Of a stretch of DNA of 11,433 nt, positions 7,341 to 11,433 are shown piece by piece; position 1 is the stretch's first letter; each line of letters starts with the position of its first letter. The DNA is taken from the NCBI GenBank assembly GCA_964502735.1, contig CAZCYD010000075.1, forward strand, positions 1 to 11,433. Direction: 5' to 3'. The DNA is from JACKAN01 sp964502735. GTDB lineage: Bacteria; Bdellovibrionota; Bdellovibrionia; Bdellovibrionales; UBA1609. Both the position numbers and the translations under genes were made by a program. The notes beneath the pieces were generated by a model. That model had not been told where the DNA came from and did no database searches. It saw nothing but the letters and a program-made list of their open reading frames with translations.

Positions 7341-7584
7341 TGAGGAACTGAGTGAATTGATGTGAGACAAGATTAAACTAGTTTTAGGTCCAGAGCTCTA
7401 GATCTGGTAGAATGTACAGTGACGCATGATAAAAGTTTTACCCGATAAAGAGAGGACCTAAAAAAGAGGACTAAAACTGTAAGAGAATTCCACCGAAGAG
7501 AAACAAACAAGCTCTGCACCTTTGAATAACATAAATTTTAGAGTGCGTGCAATTAAATAGCGGAGCGTTTGAGGAAGGAAGTTA
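7341..7584 (+). promoter_or_regulatory. Leader region of the giant repeat lipoprotein with candidate promoter
   Basis: TGGTAGAAT (7405-7413) is an extended -10 candidate with no good -35. An imperfect dyad, CCAGAGCTCTAGATCTGG (7390-7407, 14 of 18 positions symmetric), overlaps it and could be an operator. TTTTAGGTCC (7382-7391) is perfectly inverted at 7454-7463. A related GGACTAAAACT follows at 7468-7478. The ribosome-binding site is GAGGAAGGAA (7571-7580). No other gene is seen here. Confidence 0.4.
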
Positions 7585-10500
7585 ATGAAGAGTTTTTGGA
7601 AAGGCATTGTTATGGCTGTGTCCAAAAGGGAATTAAAAAACCTTGGGCTCCTGCTTTCCGCTTTTATCCTATCCGCCTGTTCTCAAGGAATAGGTAACAA
7701 AGAAATTCAACAATTTGGTAACTTAGGTATCTCACTTATCGCCTCAAGTGGGTCGGAGCAGTTTGTTGATCCTGGCCAAAAATTTGAAAACCCCGTGGTT
7801 GTTAAAGTTGTAGACCCTGTAGGAAACCCTATAAATGGTGTACCTATAAGTTTTGTCACTGACGGAACCGAAAATGTCTCAATTTTGAGCCCGACAGGAG
7901 TAACAGATAAAACAGGAACCTTCGCAACAAATGTTGTTGCACCCAATGTTCTAAATAAAAAGTTTCAAGTTTTTGCTCAGGTTTCAAATGGACAAATTAA
8001 GGTCCCTTTTAACTTAGCTACATTTCCAGAACAACTTCTGGTCATCTCGGATGGCCCTACCTACAACTTTGAATCTGAAGCCGTAGGCTCCACCCGCTTT
8101 TATGGATTTGTTCTCGACAATACAGGCACCACGCCAGCCACTCATATATTTGGTCAGATTGACAACCTTCCCTTTCATTTTAGAGGGGGATTTTTTCCAG
8201 GTACCGGCGGCACCTGTACAACTGTCTTAGCTGGTGGTGACAGTTGTATCATCATGGTTTCTTTCTCTCCCACCGCGGTTGGATTTAATCGAGGAACTCT
8301 TGAGGTTAATTATAGAGATGGTGACATCAATCGCGTGGCCACCAGAAGTTTACAGGGTACAGGAGCCAACCTTGGTAAATTGGAAATTTCTGAGGACCCT
8401 GAATATGACTTCGGTCCCATTGCCGTTGGAGGCACAATTGATCACACCTTTGTTGTAGAAAACACGGGCACTCTCAATGTTTCGGCCATAAGCTCTGACA
8501 ATTTTGGCGCCCACTACAAATATAAAGATGGCACTTACCCCGGCACCGGCGGAACTTGTGGAGTGCTTTTAACTCCAGGAAACACTTGTACACTCGTTGT
8601 TTCTTTTAATCCTATCGCAGCAGGCCTCCATATTGATACTATTCGATTGTCCTATTACAACGGTGTGTCTTCTGACAATGCTGAACGCTCTGTTCGCGGT
8701 ACAGGCTCCACTCCGGCCATGCTCGATATTTCTGATGGCCCCATATATGATTTTGGTACGCAAGCGGTAAACTCTCTCAGCGAACACGCTTTCACAGTTA
8801 CAAATAATGGTAACAGTCCTGCGACCTCTCTGGGTGGCGGCACTATACTGGCACCTTTTGGCTTTAAGGGCGGTGTTTACCCCGGAACCGGCGGAACTTG
8901 TACGGCCACACTTAATAATGGTGCCAATTGCACGATTGTTATTAATTATGCACCACAGACTGCGGCCCTACACACCGGAACTGTTGTCATTACCTATAAC
9001 GACGGCGCAGGACCCGCCAGTGCGACTCGAGATGTTCAAGGGACAGGAGCCAATCTTGGATATTTAGAAATATCTAACAATCCTTTATATGATTTTTCTG
9101 TTCAACCTGTGGGCTCGACAACAGACTTTACTTTTACTGTTACAAACACAGGAACCGGCAGCGTTTCTGGAGCTGCAGGCACTGGGCTTATCGCTCCCTT
9201 TAGTTTTAAAGGCGGAGCTTATCCCGGAACTGGTGGAAACTGCGGAGCTACATTCACTCCTGGGCAGTCTTGCAGTCTTGTTGTGAGCTTTGCCCCCACT
9301 GTTGCCGGAAACTTTTACGACACCATACAAATTGATTACAACGACAGTTCTAGCGCTCGTTATGCGCTTCGCGATATCAGCGGAACTGGCGTTTCCGCTG
9401 CTTTTCTGGAAATTTCAAACTCTCCTTTTTACGATTATGGTAACCAGGCCCTTAACACTTCGACAGATTTCATTTTCACGGTCTCTAATACAGGTGGTGT
9501 GGCCGCCACTTCTATGTCAGGAGCTGGACTTGCCGCCCCCTTCAGTTTTAAAGGCGGAGCTTACCCCGGAACCGGCGGAAGCTGTAGCGCCAGTTTAGCC
9601 CCTTCTAGCACTTGTACATTTGTGGTCACATTCAATCCCACAACAACAGGCATTTTTTCTGACACTGTTGAAATCGACTACAATGATGGAGCTACAACTA
9701 AACAAGCCACTCGAGATGTTCAAGGCTCAGGCACTAATCAAGCCGTCATCACAATTTCAGAAGGGCCACTTTTTGACTATGGAATTAAATCTTTAGGATC
9801 TGTAACTGATCATATTTTTGTTTTAGAAAATACCGGAGGACTCAACGCCACTGGAGTTGCGGGTACGGGGCTTGCCGCTCCCTTTACTTTCAAAGATGGG
9901 TCTTATCCTGGAACAGGGGGAACTTGCGGAGCCACTTTGGCGGCGGCTGCAAACTGTACCCTTGTTGTCACCTATTCCCCAACATCGACAGGGCTCCAAA
10001 CAGACACGATTGAAATCAACTACAATGACGGATCTTCGGGACAGACTTCTACTCGAATTATTCAAGGTACGGGCGCTACAGTTGCCAATTTGCTAATCTC
10101 AGATGGACCTGTGTTTGATTTTGGAACCAAAGCTGTAGGAACTCAAACTGATCAAGTTTTTAATGTCAGCAATACGGGTGGTGTTGCTGCCACAACTCTT
10201 GCCGGATTACCTTTGCTTTCTCCTTTCAACTATAAAGGTGGAAGCTACCCCGGAACAGGTGGAACTTGCGGAGCTACCATCAACTCCGGAGCCAACTGTA
10301 CCCTTATTATCACCTACGCCCCAAACACAATGGGCGTTCACAGTGACACCATTCAAGTTAGTTATAATGACGGCAGCACCACTCAAATTGCCACTCGAGA
10401 CATAACAGGAACAGGGGCAACAGTGGCCCTTTTGACAATTTCTGATGGCCCCACTTACGACTACGGGACTCAAGCTATTGGTTCAAACACAGACCATACC

Positions 10501-11409
10501 TTTACAGTCAACAACAGCGGAGGCCTTACCGCAACATCTTTAACCGACTTGGGAATAGCGCTGCCTTTTAGTTTTAAAGGTGGATCTTACCCCGGAACCG
10601 GCGGAACTTGTGGAGCCAATTTGCCCTCGCTGGCGACTTGTACAATGGTTGTGACTTACAGTCCGATTGCACCTGGTGCTCACACAGACGACATTGAAAT
10701 TTCTTACAACGATGGTTTAAACCCTCAAACCGCGACAAGAAACTTGCAGGGTTCAGCGGCCAACTCGGCCTTTTTAGCCATTTCGGATGGTCCTACTTAT
10801 AACTATGGAACCAAGGCCTTAACTTCAGTTTCTGATCATACGTTTAATGTTACCAATACTGGGTCGATCACTGCGACGTCTATTGCCGGTGCCAGCCTGA
10901 CAGCTCCATTTAGCTTTAAAGGTGGAGCTTACCCTGGAACCGGTGGAACTTGCGGAGCCACTTTGGCGGCGGCTGGAAGTTGTAGTGTTGTTGTTTCATT
11001 TAGCCCCACAGTTTCTGGCTTGCAAACGGACACTTTGCAATTGGATTATAACGATGGAACTGGGACGGCCAACTCTCAAGTGGGATTACAAGGTACGGGA
11101 GCCAGTGCCGCTCTTTTAGCTATTTCTGACGGACCGACCTATGACTTTGGCACTCACGCCGTAGGCTCCAACATAGACCACAGTTTTACTATCAACAACG
11201 TTGGAGGAGTGACCGCCACTACCATCAGCGGAGCAGTTCTGACTCCTCCATTTGATTACAAGGGTGGAGTGTACCCTGGAACTGGCGGAAATTGCGGAGC
11301 GACTTTGGGTCCCGCAGCTTCTTGTTCAATTGTTGTCACTTACTCTCCGACTATGGCAGGAGTTCACTCCGGCACTATTCCATTTGATTACAACAATGGA
11401 GTGGCTTGA
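7585..11409 (+). CDS. Giant lipoprotein: Big-1-like Ig domain plus ten choice-of-anchor-D (ASH-like) repeats, ends mid-repeat
   Basis: 1274 residues. GAGGAAGGAA upstream supports the ATG at 7585. An in-frame ATG at 7612 with GGAAAGG 7 bases before it gives a neater signal peptide and is a real alternative. The lipobox LSAC places the lipid anchor at Cys32. Residues 68-145 form an invasin/Big-1-type Ig domain (VVKVVDPVGNPINGVPISF, then a TDKTGT turn). From residue 151 come nine units of exactly 114 residues and a tenth of 98. Each has a DGPxYDFG start, a TNTG turn, FxFKGGxYPGTGGTC, a second Cys ten residues later, a YSPT/FNP strand, YNDG and a closing TRDVQGTG strand. The paired Cys of every unit probably form a disulphide. 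The repeats match choice-of-anchor-D/HYDIN-like Ig folds, common in long surface proteins and likely a stalk or adhesin. The stop falls before the last strand of unit ten, so the gene may be broken. Confidence 0.88.
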   Translation: MKSFWKGIVMAVSKRELKNLGLLLSAFILSACSQGIGNKEIQQFGNLGISLIASSGSEQFVDPGQKFENPVVVKVVDPVGNPINGVPISFVTDGTENVSILSPTGVTDKTGTFATNVVAPNVLNKKFQVFAQVSNGQIKVPFNLATFPEQLLVISDGPTYNFESEAVGSTRFYGFVLDNTGTTPATHIFGQIDNLPFHFRGGFFPGTGGTCTTVLAGGDSCIIMVSFSPTAVGFNRGTLEVNYRDGDINRVATRSLQGTGANLGKLEISEDPEYDFGPIAVGGTIDHTFVVENTGTLNVSAISSDNFGAHYKYKDGTYPGTGGTCGVLLTPGNTCTLVVSFNPIAAGLHIDTIRLSYYNGVSSDNAERSVRGTGSTPAMLDISDGPIYDFGTQAVNSLSEHAFTVTNNGNSPATSLGGGTILAPFGFKGGVYPGTGGTCTATLNNGANCTIVINYAPQTAALHTGTVVITYNDGAGPASATRDVQGTGANLGYLEISNNPLYDFSVQPVGSTTDFTFTVTNTGTGSVSGAAGTGLIAPFSFKGGAYPGTGGNCGATFTPGQSCSLVVSFAPTVAGNFYDTIQIDYNDSSSARYALRDISGTGVSAAFLEISNSPFYDYGNQALNTSTDFIFTVSNTGGVAATSMSGAGLAAPFSFKGGAYPGTGGSCSASLAPSSTCTFVVTFNPTTTGIFSDTVEIDYNDGATTKQATRDVQGSGTNQAVITISEGPLFDYGIKSLGSVTDHIFVLENTGGLNATGVAGTGLAAPFTFKDGSYPGTGGTCGATLAAAANCTLVVTYSPTSTGLQTDTIEINYNDGSSGQTSTRIIQGTGATVANLLISDGPVFDFGTKAVGTQTDQVFNVSNTGGVAATTLAGLPLLSPFNYKGGSYPGTGGTCGATINSGANCTLIITYAPNTMGVHSDTIQVSYNDGSTTQIATRDITGTGATVALLTISDGPTYDYGTQAIGSNTDHTFTVNNSGGLTATSLTDLGIALPFSFKGGSYPGTGGTCGANLPSLATCTMVVTYSPIAPGAHTDDIEISYNDGLNPQTATRNLQGSAANSAFLAISDGPTYNYGTKALTSVSDHTFNVTNTGSITATSIAGASLTAPFSFKGGAYPGTGGTCGATLAAAGSCSVVVSFSPTVSGLQTDTLQLDYNDGTGTANSQVGLQGTGASAALLAISDGPTYDFGTHAVGSNIDHSFTINNVGGVTATTISGAVLTPPFDYKGGVYPGTGGNCGATLGPAASCSIVVTYSPTMAGVHSGTIPFDYNNGVA
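8035..11406 (+). repeat. 342-bp coding tandem repeat array, 9 full units plus 294 bp
   Basis: Units start at 8035, 8377, 8719, 9061, 9403, 9745, 10087, 10429, 10771 and 11113. All nine full units are exactly 342 bases, with no insertion or deletion. The best conserved DNA lies around the YPGTGGTC codons; 24 bases are identical in units 3 and 8. Units 6 and 9 share 31 identical bases (9919-9949 and 10945-10975), exactly three units apart. Confidence 0.95.
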
Positions 11410-11433
11410 TAAGAATAGAGTCGTGTTGGGACG

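Noticed and set aside
8234..11119. Many alternate-frame and minus-strand open frames inside the repeat lipoprotein
   Set aside because: They recur with the 342-base period and are shadows of the repeated codons. None has its own start signals or a recognisable domain.
8035..11406. Regularly spaced repeats considered as CRISPR-like or minisatellite DNA
   Set aside because: The period is 342 bases in one continuous reading frame with a conserved protein fold. They are protein domain repeats, not an RNA array.

Overview
The window looks like chromosomal DNA of a Gram-negative bacterium. It encodes an outer-membrane beta-barrel, two lipoproteins with clear lipoboxes, a MATE pump and an MscS channel. 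The roughly 40% GC look, the long choice-of-anchor-D repeat lipoprotein and the style of the barrel/lipoprotein pair suggest Bdellovibrionota (Bdellovibrio/Bacteriovorax-like). That assignment rests on resemblance, not on a marker gene.

Layout. Bases 1-31 are an (ATCT)n microsatellite. A flavin-dependent oxidase of the vanillyl-alcohol-oxidase/p-cresol-methylhydroxylase type (166-1650, +) runs convergently, with a 26-base gap, into a MATE exporter (1677-3035, -). A 370-base divergent spacer follows, with three 13-bp repeats, a set of overlapping palindromes, nine copies of AATTAC and a good sigma70-type promoter (TTGACA-17-TCTAAT). That promoter should drive a two-gene exported operon: an outer-membrane barrel (3420-4481) and a lipoprotein (4507-5424), closed by a hairpin and a clear rho-independent terminator (5500-5536). 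An MscS channel (5704-6552) follows, preceded by a 15-bp tandem duplication that doubles its ribosome-binding site.

The stretch 6553-7584 has no intact gene, but it is not empty. The minus strand carries a decayed gene readable in three successive frames (about 6685-7164), followed by an 11-copy (TAGA)n microsatellite and a tandemly duplicated ~55-bp element with a REP-like GGCCTGGCACCT core. Next comes the leader of a giant lipoprotein with a possible extended -10 promoter and an overlapping dyad. The lipoprotein (7585-11409) has a lipobox, one Big-1-like Ig domain and ten choice-of-anchor-D/ASH-like units. Nine units are exactly 114 residues; the tenth stops at residue 98, just before the window ends.

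No known multi-gene system such as defence, secretion or biosynthesis is present. The most notable points are the perfectly length-conserved repeat array that ends mid-unit, the hidden pseudogene, and the heavy load of short tandem repeats in almost every intergenic gap, several placed where they could affect expression.
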